DNA from: Costus lasius
Taxonomy: Eukaryota > Streptophyta > Magnoliopsida > Zingiberales > Costaceae
Assembly (NCBI GenBank): GCA_027563935.2
Contig: CM050454.1
Location: 49,318,596 to 49,382,595, forward strand
Direction: 5' to 3'
Length of the DNA stretch: 64,000 bases
Shown: positions 12,280 to 23,600 of the stretch, piece after piece
Layout of the letters: every line of letters starts with the position of its first letter
Numbering within the stretch: position 1 is the stretch's first letter
Notes under the pieces: generated by a model
The model's database searches: none
Seen by the model: only the letters and a program-made list of their open reading frames with translations
What the model was told of the DNA's origin: nothing
Translations under genes and position numbers: made by a program

Positions 12280-12297
12280 TGGCGCCGTTGCCGAGGA
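12280..12297 (+). other. Element H primer-binding site (tRNA-Asp type)
   Basis: TGGCGCCGTTGCCGAGGA differs at one position from the usual TGGCGCCGTTGCCGGGGA complement of the tRNA-Asp 3' end used by plant Athila-like elements. It lies about 6 nt after the LTR. Confidence 0.85.
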
Positions 12298-12528
12298 CCT
12301 TGGTTTTCAACAATATTGAAAATATTGAAAGTATTGCTAGACTAGGTTTTGTTTTATTTACTGTTTTATATTATTTTCTGCTTATTTTGAGTTATTTGAT
12401 CTATCTACTTGTGCATGCGCAGGAATCTTTGATCATGACCACTAGTTCCTCTAGACCCTGAGATTAACAAAACTCTTAGACTGCGCAGGAAACTCAGATT
12501 TGAAGGAAGACAAGAAGAAGAAGTAGTC

Positions 12529-13606
12529 ATGGCAGAAAGAAGATCACTTAGAGACTATGTAGCCCATAATCCACAGGAGATACATTCTAGCATTGCTAGA
12601 CCGGTTATCGAGAATAACAATTTTGAGATCAAGCCTTCTTTCTTATCTATGATCCAGCAAAATCAGTTTGGAGGATCACGACTTGATGATCCTAATCAAC
12701 ACCTGACTTTGTTTCTTGAATTATGTGATACAATTAAGATTAATGGTGTTTCTAATTATGCATTGAAACTGAGATTGTTTCCTTTTTCTCTTAGGGACCG
12801 AGCGCGCGCTCTTGGCTTTAAGCTCAACCTACCGGTACCTTAACTACATGGGAACAATTATCAAATGCCTTCTTGATGAAATACTTTCCACCCAGCAAGA
12901 CCATCCAATTGAGAAGCTAGATAACAAGCTTTACATAGAGGGATGGCAAGTCTTTTAGCAAAGCATGTGAGCGTTTTAATGATTTACAACGGAAGTGTCT
13001 TCACCATGGCCTTGAAAATTGGGTTTTAATACATACTTTTTTACAATAGTTTGCTTTATAATACCCGACTGACTGTTGATGCCGCCGTAGGAGGAGCTCT
13101 CATGAGCAGAACCATTGAAGATTCTTTCAAATTACTAGAGGAGATGGCTTTGAATCACAACCAATGGACTACAGAGAGAGGAGTATTGTATCGACCTCCT
13201 CAGAGTGAGAATGAAAGTGATAATTGGCGCACCTTGGCTGAAATAGTAGATTCTTTGTGCAACAGATTTGATTTTTTTCAAATGCAAACTGCTGTAGTTT
13301 CATCTTCTATTGTGTGTGATATTTGTGGTAATAATGATCATTATTCTGAAGAGTGTAAAGTCATTGCTAATCAGGGTACTGAACAAGTTAATGCTTTGAG
13401 GGGGTATAATCAAAGTAGAATCAATGATCCTTATTATAGTACTTACAACGCTGGATGGAGAAACTACCCCAATTTATCTTGGAAAAGTAATAATCATGTA
13501 GGGGGACAAGCTGAGAATAGAGGATATCCACAAAGACAAAATCAGAATCAAAACCAACCCCAAAATTCTAGTGTTGACTCCATGCTTGAAAAGCTTATGG
13601 CTAATC
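12529..13606 (+). pseudogene. Element H gag, broken
   Basis: The start at 12529 gives an Athila-like gag N-terminus. Codons after about 12640 carry the retrotransposon gag core (FGGSRLDDPNQHL, LRLFPFSLRDRA). The frame ends at a TAA at 12841. Bases 12844-13050 resume gag-like coding in shifted frames (parts resembling FLMKYFPPSKT and FNDLQRKCLHHGL). From 13051 a second long frame covers the rest, with a CCHC knuckle CDICGNNDHYSEEC. The Copia element B starts at 13607, so the last codons of that open frame belong to the B LTR. No working Gag can be made. Confidence 0.85.
13602..13606. repeat. Left target-site duplication of element B (taatc)
   Basis: Five bases before the B LTR. The right copy is absent; see the finding on the lost 3' LTR. 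Confidence 0.5.
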
Positions 13607-15697
13607 TGTTGGTGTATATGCCCTAGGACCTAGTTTTGGTCCATCTTTGTACTACTTGACTCTGATATTAATATATATCTTTCTGGCATTGTCGTTATCA
13701 TTGTTTGTCTACACCTGCGATTGTGTACTTACATGATAATGTCCCTGGAGACAGATTGGATCTGTGCTCGAACTGTAGTCCCCAGTCGATGTACCTGAGT
13801 AGATATGGGACAACTCTGGTACTTGTGAGACTGGTATGTGGGCTGGTTAGGCACGTGGTGCTAACGCAGACACATGGGTATATCATTGGAGGATATACTG
13901 GATAGACCCGCTGTGAGGCTATGACTTGGTGTCATGAGTTATCCTCACAAGTGACAGGAGATGCATTGATCCCTTGACTTGAGGTCATTGACCATTCTAT
14001 ATGGTTAGGGACTTGCTTTGATGCAACCTAACACCTTGCCGTAGTTGGGAGGTCATAACGGTTGTCATTGAGCATGTCACGACCCATATGAGAAGGTCAA
14101 TGGACAGACATAGGATTTGCCCCTTCCTTAGGGAAGTATGATATCCATGGAGCTCCCTTATGGTTCTATGACTGAGAGTGTATGGCCATACCCAGGTGAG
14201 AACCTGTTTTAGTCATAGCCATGTGATTGGATGAAAACAAGTGGTGACACACTTGTCCAATCGAATATCAGTACGGCAAAGAGACTGTAATGCATCTGTA
14301 CCTAGTTGCGATGATGGGGATGTCGATGTCGATATCCATTCCAATAACCTGGGTAGCAGCGATGCACTGCTAGGTGCCACTCACTGCTTGTGATGACCTT
14401 TGGTCAGCACTGTCAGCGTTAGAGGAACCTACAGGGTCGCACACCTTGATACTCAAGTTTTCATATTGATCGGGTAGCCTTTAGATCGAGTTATTGGATA
14501 ACTCTGATCTATTTGGGAGATTTCATCAGCGCCAATGGGCCTGATGAGATGGAAGAAACTTATTGGGGCCAACTTTCGTTTTTGGCATATCGATCAAATT
14601 AACCATGGTTAGCCTCATTTAACCATGGGTTAAATTGGATTGGATCCAATAGCTTGGTTAACATGCATAATGGACTTTGGGCTTGGCCCATTGCTTAGTT
14701 GGGCTTGCTAATAAGTTGTATTGAAGGGCTAAGAGGCTTGAAGGGTATAATGGGGATGAATTAATGGGATAGGCGCATATGGGATTCTAGTTGGACTAGA
14801 ATTTGCGCCTATGCCTTGTTTGGTATCTCCTAGGTGATTAAATCAAATTGGATTTGATTAAATCACACAAGATATTTGATTGGATTGTGTTTGACAATTG
14901 TGGGCTGATTATTAACATAATTAGAGTCCTAATTGGATTAGGACTTGCGCCCAAGCCACATTAGGCAATCCATCATATTGCCTTGACTAGGTCTAGGCGC
15001 ATGGATGGGATTAATGCCTCATATGGCATGATATGGGCGCATATGGCTGATGCTTGCTTTGGCAAGTCTTAGGCGCATATGGGAGTGGAGATTTAATCAA
15101 TATATTTGATTGGATAATCTCCTAGAATCATGCCCTAATTGTCAACACTTGCCATTCTCCCCTAACCGCCTCTTGCTCCTATAAATAAGCCCTTGCCGCC
15201 CCCTCTCTTCATGATGCTAATTCCTTGGAGGCGTGAAGCATTAGAGGGCGACGGCTTGGAGAGCTTGAAGCTCTTCTTCTTCCATCAAGGGCGCAAGCAT
15301 GCTTCTCCTCTTCCTTTCCTTGGCGCAAAGGAACAAGAATGCTTGCGGCGTTCTCTTCTCCTTCCATCTCCTTGGCGCATCACATCTTGGTGGTGGCGCA
15401 AGTTGCTTGGAGGACTCTCCTAAGGCATGGATCTTCTTCCCGAGGCTAGCACCGGGCGAGGAAGAAGAAAACTTGAGGAATCCGTGTGTGCGAGACTGCA
15501 GAGGGCGAACACTTGGGCGCCTTCATCGACATCGGATTCTAATTGCTTAAAGGTACTTACTATCACATCGTGTCGACCCCCTCGCAAGAGATCTTCACTG
15601 GGTTTTTGGGACTAGCCTGTTTCGGGGACATTCTTCCGCTGCGTAAAATGTATCCATGGCTCTGAAAATTGTAAAATGTCCCCGGGGTTTCCCAACA
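13607..15697 (+). mobile_element. Element B 5' LTR (Copia)
   Basis: Starts TGTTGGTGTATATGCC and ends GTTTCCCAACA, so the ends are inverted (TGTTGG/CCAACA). It is followed one base later by a perfect PBS. Length 2091 bp. It shares short blocks with the LTRs of family A/C/D/E/F (GTATGGCCATACCCAG, GGGTCGCACA) but is otherwise a different, distantly related family. Its last part (15190-15620) is GC-richer with random open frames. Confidence 0.9.
15180..15187 (+). promoter_or_regulatory. Probable TATA box of element B LTR
   Basis: TATAAATA after CTCC, in the last quarter of the LTR, followed by a C/T-rich start region. It would place the transcript start near 15210 and make U3 about 1.6 kb. Confidence 0.55.
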
Positions 15698-15698
15698 G

Positions 15699-15710
15699 TG
15701 GTATCAGAGC
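15699..15710 (+). other. Element B primer-binding site (initiator tRNA-Met)
   Basis: TGGTATCAGAGC is the standard complement of the plant initiator tRNA-Met 3' end, one base after the LTR. Confidence 0.9.
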
Positions 15711-17134
15711 TACTTGCGAGCCTCGAACGATGTTCTTTCATGCTTTTCATGCTCACATGCCATATCTACATTTTCGCATATTGCATAGATGTTGGCGCAT
15801 GATTTTTCTTTAAGTAGAAAAATTGTAGGTCTCTTGTTTCTTACTTCTAATTAACTTCTTGTGGTTCTTTGCTCTCTTCATGTGATGGGATAGACCCATA
15901 CGTGGAAGAGAAAATTTCTCCTCTCATAATAGGATAGACCTACCTTGAGAGACTTGTTGGAATAGGGCATGGACTGGGTGATTGCCCTTATCCTAGCAAG
16001 TTAGGGATTGCAAGGAGGGCAACCGGTATGCCTCTTGTAGACTCCTGAGAGAAACTTAGAATCTAAGATTTGTGATATGAAGGGAAGGAAGAGAGACATG
16101 TTTTATGAAAAAGTAAAATTTCAGATTTTATGTTTTTCATGAGCATGTAGAATTGCATGAGTAAGTACTTGATTGTGCATGATGTTATGGTCATATGTCA
16201 AGCCCCAGAGCATGCCTGTGATGTATCCTTGTGAGGCCTGCATGCCGCTTTTCTTTTTGCTTTTAACTAAGAAGAAGATTAGGGTGGCGCATCCACTTGG
16301 AGCAAGGTGCATGCTTGCTTGGTTGCGCATCCTTGCCTGATGGCGCAACAAGCTTCAAAGGTGGCACATCCTTGCATAGGGGCGCAAGTTAGGGTTTGGC
16401 CAAGCCTTGTGCTTGTGTGCTATCCCTCTTGTGGCTTGCTAGATGGCGCACCTTCCTTGGAGGAAGACCATGGCATTGGCCGAACCTTGTGGGTGTACCC
16501 CTAGGGTTTGAGAGCTAAACCATGAGAGAAGGACCTTGGAGCCAACCTTGAAGATAGAGCTAGAGGTCGGCTAGGGTAGGTCTCGTCTTGGGGCTTGAAT
16601 CCTAGGTCAAGAGTTGAACCCCTTTTTGGCATGGATTGGTTCAATGTCTTGAATGGGCTATGATCACATCATCCCTTTATTGCTTTCTTTACAAAAGCTA
16701 AAGCATGCCTGTGATGTTTTATTGTTATGTTATCACCATAGGATTGCATGCCTGTAATGATAGACATAAGATAAAACTGAGATGATGAGACCTTAAACAA
16801 AAACCCTCAATTAAAATATCAAGTCTAGTAGCCTTCTAATGCGTAGCCCTCACTAAGCTATCGATCAGTGGAGTTGTGAACTGTTTCCCACCCTCGTGGG
16901 ACACACCCACTTATCTTTAGAAAGTGCGTGGTGGCAATGGTTTCCCCAGTCCAGTTTTAACCTGGGCGTGCCTTCGCAAGGAAACTCGTTGGCCCTGGGC
17001 ATAACGGTTAGGGATGGACTTGACTAGAAGTTCACATGTGCTGGGCACATGGTGAAAGTCTAGAGGCATCGTTGAGAGGTAAGGGTTTCATGTTGTATCC
17101 AGCCCTCGCTGGACATGAAATGCCTGGACTGTCT
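15711..17134 (+). other. Element B leader, left part
   Basis: Untranslated leader between the PBS and gag, interrupted at 17134 by element A; it continues at 26284-26552. It carries GGCGCA-rich stretches (16270-16450) and a segment (16800-17130) parallel in layout to the leader of element A, including the words CCACCCTCGTGGGACA and CGTGGTGG. No gene is seen. Confidence 0.75.
17130..17134. repeat. Left target-site duplication of element A (tgtct)
   Basis: Identical to 26279-26283 directly after the A 3' LTR. Confidence 0.9.
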
Positions 17135-18812
17135 TGTTGGGGTATGCCCTTAAGGCTAATGTTTGAGGCCTTGGGATTGTATAAGTATCATGTAATAAAC
17201 TCTTAAGTTTATAAAGGCATGGTTATTATTCAGGTTGTTACCTTGTCTGCTGTAATAAGTGTACTTCTGAATAATGTCTCAAAGCTGTTCAGCTAGGCTG
17301 ACAGGCTATATGTCCTTAGTCGAGATATCTTGGTGAACATGAGACAGCCTTGATATGATTGAGACTGATATGAGTGCTAATCTTATAGGATGCTTCGAGC
17401 ATGGAATAAGATGTAGACTCATGGGTACATTGGATGTACTGGACAGACCCTACTCGGATATTCCATTGCTTGTCACAATGTGAATGATCCTTGTAAGCAC
17501 TAAGTGGCACATGTCCTTTGACTTGAGATCACTTATGTTTCTAAATGATGATTGTCATTGTTTTGAGGTAGTTCAATATCATTTGAAACATAATGATTAT
17601 AGACTATCTTGGATGGTGAGCTTGAGTCAGGTTAGGGCACTTGTGATAGATAAAGGATTGCCGTCTCCTTGTTTAAGGAGTGTGATGTTCTAAAGGGCCC
17701 CCCTATATGAGATGATTGAGGAAGTGTATGGCCATACCCAGATGACTATGTGCATCTGATCTAATCATGCTCATCGTATTGGAGTTACAGGCTTGACATG
17801 CTTGTCCAATAAGAACATCCAGTGGCAAAGGAATCATGCATGCCTAGTGAGTTGATTCACACTTATGCTGTGGTTGGGTGGAGTCTTGGAAGACTCTTTC
17901 CTTTATATCGGGAGACAGTGATGTGTTGCTAGATACCCCTCGCTGATCGTGATAACGTAAGTTATCGTTACCGACATTTAAAGGAAACCCTTAGGGTCGC
18001 ACAATTTGATGATATGGCTACTTAAGTCAGATCGTGTGGACTGAATTGTTCGAGTTCAGTTTAAAGGAGATTAAACTCTGATTGTAAGTGAGATCCAGTC
18101 TGATCATGTTTGATTGATTAGGGCTTGAGATCGGTAAGCTTAGATCGAGAGTGTGGATGCTAGATCGAAGAGATCAAGAGCATTAAAAGGATGAACGGTC
18201 AGATTTTGAACCTTAGGGTTTAATTTGGTCTGAACCGATTATTGGGCTGATTTGGTTTGGTCATTGGACCAATTGAATTGAACCGGCTCACATGTGAGCG
18301 CTTGGTTCATGTGAGAGGAGAGCTATGCGTTTGGTTCACTTCATGTGAACGCATAACGCAAGCTTTGATGACTTGCCATTTATGGCATTTCGGTTTGACA
18401 ATTGTGATGAATGTCTCCACATTCGATCACAAGTTTGGCTAACGCTCCTCTCCATCATCTTGCTCTCGACGACACACACTTTCTTGTGTGGTGAAAGTGA
18501 CGAGAAGAAAGATCGGCCAAGAGTTCATCATCTCCTTCATGCGATAAGACCCCTTGAAGCTTTTGCTAGCACAAAGTTGAGAAGGGAGTAGTCTTTGTCT
18601 TCTTGTGTGCGCACCTTTTGGAGGAGATCAACCTTGTTTTCTTCTTCCAAGCCGCCTTCCATCCATGGCAATGGTAAGATCATATCATGATCTTAAGTTG
18701 GTTTAAGTTGATTATATAGTTCATATGCGATCTTTAGAAGCCCTTTTTCCGCATTGCATGCTAGATTGCGCATGTATAGGGTTCCCCCCCCCCCTTATTA
18801 GGGGTTCCTACA
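17135..18812 (+). mobile_element. Element A 5' LTR
   Basis: TGTTGGGGTATGCCC...GGGGTTCCTACA. It contains the dyad GATAACGTAAGTTATC at 17951-17966 and a terminal hairpin formed by a C run (18784-18794), TTATTA and GGGG (18801-18804). TTTATATCGGG near 17908-17920 is a possible TATA-like site, not secure. Confidence 0.95.
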
Positions 18813-18814
18813 AC

Positions 18815-18826
18815 TGGTATCAGAGG
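18815..18826 (+). other. Element A primer-binding site
   Basis: TGGTATCAGAGG, two bases after the LTR. It matches the initiator tRNA-Met complement except for the last base (G for C). Confidence 0.85.
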
Positions 18827-18925
18827 TAGGCTCTCCATATGATCTATATGATTGCTAGAAGTGTTTGTGATCCATGCTTCTTGCGCTTACTTGATGCTTT
18901 GTTTTCATGATGCATGGTTACATGT

Positions 18926-19009
18926 ACATGTAGATTGCGCTTGTATCATGTTAACATGTAGATTACGCTTGTATCATGTTAACATGTAGATTGCGCTTGT
19001 ATCATGGGC
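18926..19009 (+). repeat. 28-bp tandem repeat, three units
   Basis: Units 18926-18953, 18954-18981 and 18982-19009 begin ACATGTAGATTGCGCTTG (unit 2 has A for G once). Element E has only two units and C has none. Confidence 0.9.
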
Positions 19010-20673
19010 TATGTATGCGCTCCCCCTTGAAGGGGACCCCCTAAAGTTTGCGCTCCCCCTTGAAGGGGACCCCCTTAGATCTAAGGGTTATCAACTTTGT
19101 TTGTATGTTTGCGCATGCTCTAAGTGTTTTACAAAACTTACATCTTGCGCGGTTGATTAGATCTAAGGTGCCACTACATTAAATCCTTAAATGGGTTGAT
19201 GGGGTTGAAGGCATCATCTAGTATAGATCAAGCTAGTCTGATCAGACCATCTGACAGCCTAGATGGGTCGACCAGATAGCACCTGTGCGCAAGCACGAGG
19301 TGGCTATAGGTTGACTGCATCAAAGGCGTGTAGCGAGGTCTGGTTGAGACAATTACTGAACATACTTGAGTTAGGCCCGGGGTCACACCCGCTTGCCAAA
19401 ACTCATGAGGGTGGTTCAGCCCTTGACGCATGCATGGTTGACCATCAGGTCAACACGGGTCAGTTAGGACTCGGTGCATGCAAGGGCAAAAGATCTAACT
19501 AGATGGATGAGTGGATCCCCATCAATGGACCATTGTAAGGTTGTAGGGCTCATAAGGAAATTAAAATTGATGCCATGGGGTTTTTTCAAAATTTTAATTT
19601 CTTGATTGGATCACATGTTGATTGAACCATATGCTTGTTTATTTAGTCTTATGTGGGTTGCCCATTTGTGTGCTGTGCTGGGGCCTGCGTGCCTGGATTT
19701 AAAAAATTGTAAATTAATTTGTGATCTGCGAATCACATTGTACTTAATTTATAATATGTTGTTGACCTGCGAGTCAACCTTGTCTAGATAGATCAAATGT
19801 ACTTTGATTAGACAAGAGCACAAAAGCACACATCCAAGAGGGGCATTCACCTGGTGGTGCACCTGAGGTGCTCTTGGCGCTAGGGCCCTAGGTTGGACCA
19901 GATGAGATGCCAAGGAGCTCGAGTGAAGACTTAAGTAAAATTAAGGTCTTACTAGGGTTCATGGGCTTTTACCACATAAGATCATGCTTTCTACTTATTG
20001 CTAATAATTAGAATTGCATGTTTAAGTTTATCTTCTACTATAGCCATAGGATATGCCTGATAGTAAGAAGATAAAAGACCGTTAAAATCCAACGCTAACA
20101 TATCAAGCTCGATAAGCCTTCTGACGCGAAACCTCACCTTTCTGATTATCGTTGGAGCCGTGTTGAACCCACTCAGTGGGCACGTCCATCTATCTTCAGA
20201 CGGTGCTGGATTTCACCTGCGTGTTACAGAGTTGGGATTTATCCCCTCTCGTTGCTCAGCATAGCACGTGGTGGTCCAGGGAGTAGGTCGGGTCAGCTTG
20301 ACCATGTAGGCTACATATGTGGCGCATATGGTAGCACATGGAGGCAGCCATCTCTGGGATCAGAGACTGTGTTGTACCAACTCAGTTGGCACAGTCTGCT
20401 GGATTGCCAAGATGAAGGGGAATCGCACGGGTTGGCGATTGGCTGGGACAGCCTACCAGAAATTAGTGCTTGTCATCTCTGTGCATCTTATCTCGCCTGA
20501 GCGGGACGCGGAGACCAAGTATGAAATCTGGATCCCATCTCACTAAAAGAGTATTACTCTTTCGGACTGTTTACTGGATTTTTCAGTCAGACAAAATAGT
20601 GAGAAAAGAATCTTTCTTAAGTCCTGGATTGATTCTGAACATTGATACTGACCTTGCTGTTCTTGCTTGTTGT

Positions 20674-20675
20674 AG
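20674..20675 (+). promoter_or_regulatory. Candidate 3' splice site in element A leader
   Basis: TACTGAC (20646-20652) is followed by a T-rich tract and TTGTAG|ATTCC, 21 nt before the gag ATG. The arrangement is kept in C, D, E, F and even the diverged B. A possible donor, ATA|GTAAGA, lies near 20063. Splicing itself is inferred. Confidence 0.4.
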
Positions 20676-20696
20676 ATTCCTGCAGCAACGAACACC

Positions 20697-23600
20697 ATGA
20701 GCTTCAATGTGCGATCCCTACTGGAAAGGGAGAAGTTTGCTGGGCCGAACTTCTCTGACTGGTTTGGACACCTTAAGATCGTTCTTAAGGCAGAGAGGAA
20801 ACTGTATGTCCTCGAGACGGCGATACCGCCGCAGCCCGCTCCGAACGCCGCAAGGGCGGTTCGGGATGCCTACGAAAAGCACGTCAATGATAGCATTGAT
20901 GTCGCTTGCCTGATGCTAGCGTCTATGACGCCACCGCTGCAGCGTCAGCATGAGGATATGTCGGCTATAGAGATTATAGCGAACCTCAAGATGCTGTATG
21001 CTGCACAGGCGAGGACAGAACGCTATAATCTGACGAAGCTCTTCTTTCAGAGCAAACTGGCTGAGGGGAGCCCAGTGGGAGCTCACGTGCTCAAGATGAT
21101 TGGGCACAAGGAGGCTCTGGAGAAACTGGGGCATACCATCAACCAGGAGCTTGCTGTGGATATTATTCTGCAGTCTCTCCCGCCTTCTTTCGATGCGTTC
21201 ATCATTAACTTTAATATGAACAAAATCGATTGTACGCCGGCAGAGCTGCTGAATATGCTCTTGACTACTGAGGAAACTCTGAAGGGTAAGTCTTCAACCT
21301 CTGTCTTGATGGTTCCTTCTAGGAACAAGAAGAAGGGGAAGAAGGGCAAGGCCCCTGTCAAGAACTACAGTAAGGCCCTGAAACAGAAGGTGAAGCGGTC
21401 GAAGGATAACAGGTGTTTCCACTGTGGCCAGCTGGGTCACTGGAAAAAGGACTGTAAAGCGCTCCAAGGAGATAAGAGGGGAAGCATCGCTTCTGGCTCA
21501 GGTATATATGTGACTGAGGTCATGTTATCTTCTTCTACTATATCATGGGTGTTGGACACTGCATGTGGAGTTCACATTTGTTCAAATGTGCAGGAACTCA
21601 AGAGAAGAAGGCAGGTGGGACAGCATGAGGTAGACCTACGAGTTGGAAACGGGGCACGGGTTGCTGCTGTTGCTGTAGGAGACTATTTCATTACTTTACC
21701 ATCTGGCATTGTATTAGAATTAAACAATTGTTATTTTGTACCAAGTATCACAAAGAATATTATCTCTATTCCTGCTCTTGTCAGGAAAGGATTTGCCTTT
21801 GAATGCAATATTTCAAAGTGTGTTTTATCTCTAGATAATATTGTGTATGCAACTGGTTCAATTAACAATGGGTTATACATGTTGGACATGGAAAATTCTA
21901 TACAAAACATTGATAATAAGAAAGCCAAGTATGCTGATGACAGCACCTTGTTATGGCATAGTCGTTTAGGCCATATAAACGAGAAGCGCATTAAGCGGTT
22001 GCATGATCATGGACTGCTGGGATCTTTCTCCTATGAGGAGATTGATACATGCAAAGCTTGTTTGATGGGTAAAATGACGAAGTCACCTTTTCCTCACAAA
22101 GGTCAAAGGACTTCAGGTTTACTGGACCTTATACACAGTGATGTGTGTGGGCCATTTAGTAAACATGCCAGAGGTGGCTATCAGTACTTCATTACCTTTA
22201 CTGATGATTTCAGTAGGTATGGATATGTCTATTTAATGAGACATAAAAGTGAATCTTTTGACAAGTTCAAAGAGTTCAAAAATGAAGTACAAAATCAGTT
22301 AGGCCGCAATATCAAGGCACTTCGTTCTGATCGAGGTGGTGAATACCTGAGTCATGCGTTTACTGACTATCTGAAGGAGTGTGGGATTATCTCACAGCTC
22401 ACTCCGCCAGGAACACCGCAGTGGAATGGTGTGTCCGAGAGGAGAAATAGAACGTTACTTGATATGGTTCGTTCTATGATGAGTCAGGCTACTCTTCCAT
22501 ATTCCTTTTGGGGTTTTGCACTGGAAACAGCTGCAAAGGTACTAAACCGAGTGCCATCCAAGGCAGTTTCAAAGACGCCATATGAGTTATGGTATGGGAA
22601 ACAGCCGAGCTTGACATTTATCAGGATCTGGGGTTGCGAGGCTTATGTCAAAAAGCTCGCCTCTGGGAAACTAGAGAGCAGATCTGATAAATGCATCTTT
22701 GTCGGTTACCCTAAGGAAACTAAGGGTTATTATTTCTACGATCCCAAAGAGAACAAGGTTTTTGTTGCTCGGACGGCCATATTTCTTGAGAAGGAATTTC
22801 TTCTGCAAGAGGCCAGTGGGAGAGAAATAAAGCTGGATGAGAATCCAGAGGAAGGACAAAGTAGTCAAGCACAGTTGGATGAGCCTGAGCCGGTAGAACA
22901 GGTTACTGAACAACCTGAGGCTCAAATAACACGGGAACCGCGAAGATCGGGAAGGATCCGTCGACAGCCTGAGCGCTATGACGGAGTCTATATCATTGAA
23001 AATGATGAACCCCTAACTTATGCGGATGCGGTCAGTGGACCGGAGTCAGCTAGATGGCTTGATGCTATGCGAGCCGAGATGGACTCCATGTCAGATAACC
23101 AAGTCTGGGATTTGGTTGATCCGCCTCCGGGAGTAATCCCTATAGGCTGTAAATGGATCTTCAAGAAGAAGATTGACATGGATGGTAACGTGGTTACCTA
23201 TAAGGGCAGGCTAGTTGCGAAAGGTTTCAAACAAATCTACGGGTTAGATTATGATGAAACTTTCTCACCTGTAGCCATGTTTAAGTCTATTCGGATTCTT
23301 TTCGCGATAGCAGCATATTACGATTATGAGATCTGGCAGATGGATGTGAAAACAGCTTTCCTCAATGGAAATCTGGACGAGGATGTGTATATGACACAAC
23401 CGGAAGGTTTCACTAATCCATCAGATCGTCATAAAATATGCAAGTTAAAGAAGTCCATTTATGGGCTGAAACAAGCATCAAGAAGCTGGAACATTCGTTT
23501 TGATGAATCAATCTCTGAGTTTGGTTTCATCAAGAACGAGGATGACCCGTGTGTATATAAGAGGTTTAGTGGGAGCGTAATTACATTCCTAATCCTCTAC

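Larger units (their letters stand above)
18827..20696 (+). other. Element A leader
   Basis: 1.87 kb untranslated leader. It holds a 28-bp tandem repeat (18926-19009), two CCCCCTTGAAGGGG-type hairpins (19016-19080), and the candidate splice acceptor at 20674-20675. Short open frames inside it are not conserved in other copies. Confidence 0.8.

Noticed and set aside
15193..15615. Overlapping open frames near the end of the B LTR
   Set aside because: GC-rich LTR sequence downstream of a TATA box; three frames overlap and none resembles a protein.
17316..17510. 64-residue open frame found in almost every family LTR
   Set aside because: Lies in U3, has no start context or codon-type conservation, and varies with plain nucleotide drift between copies.
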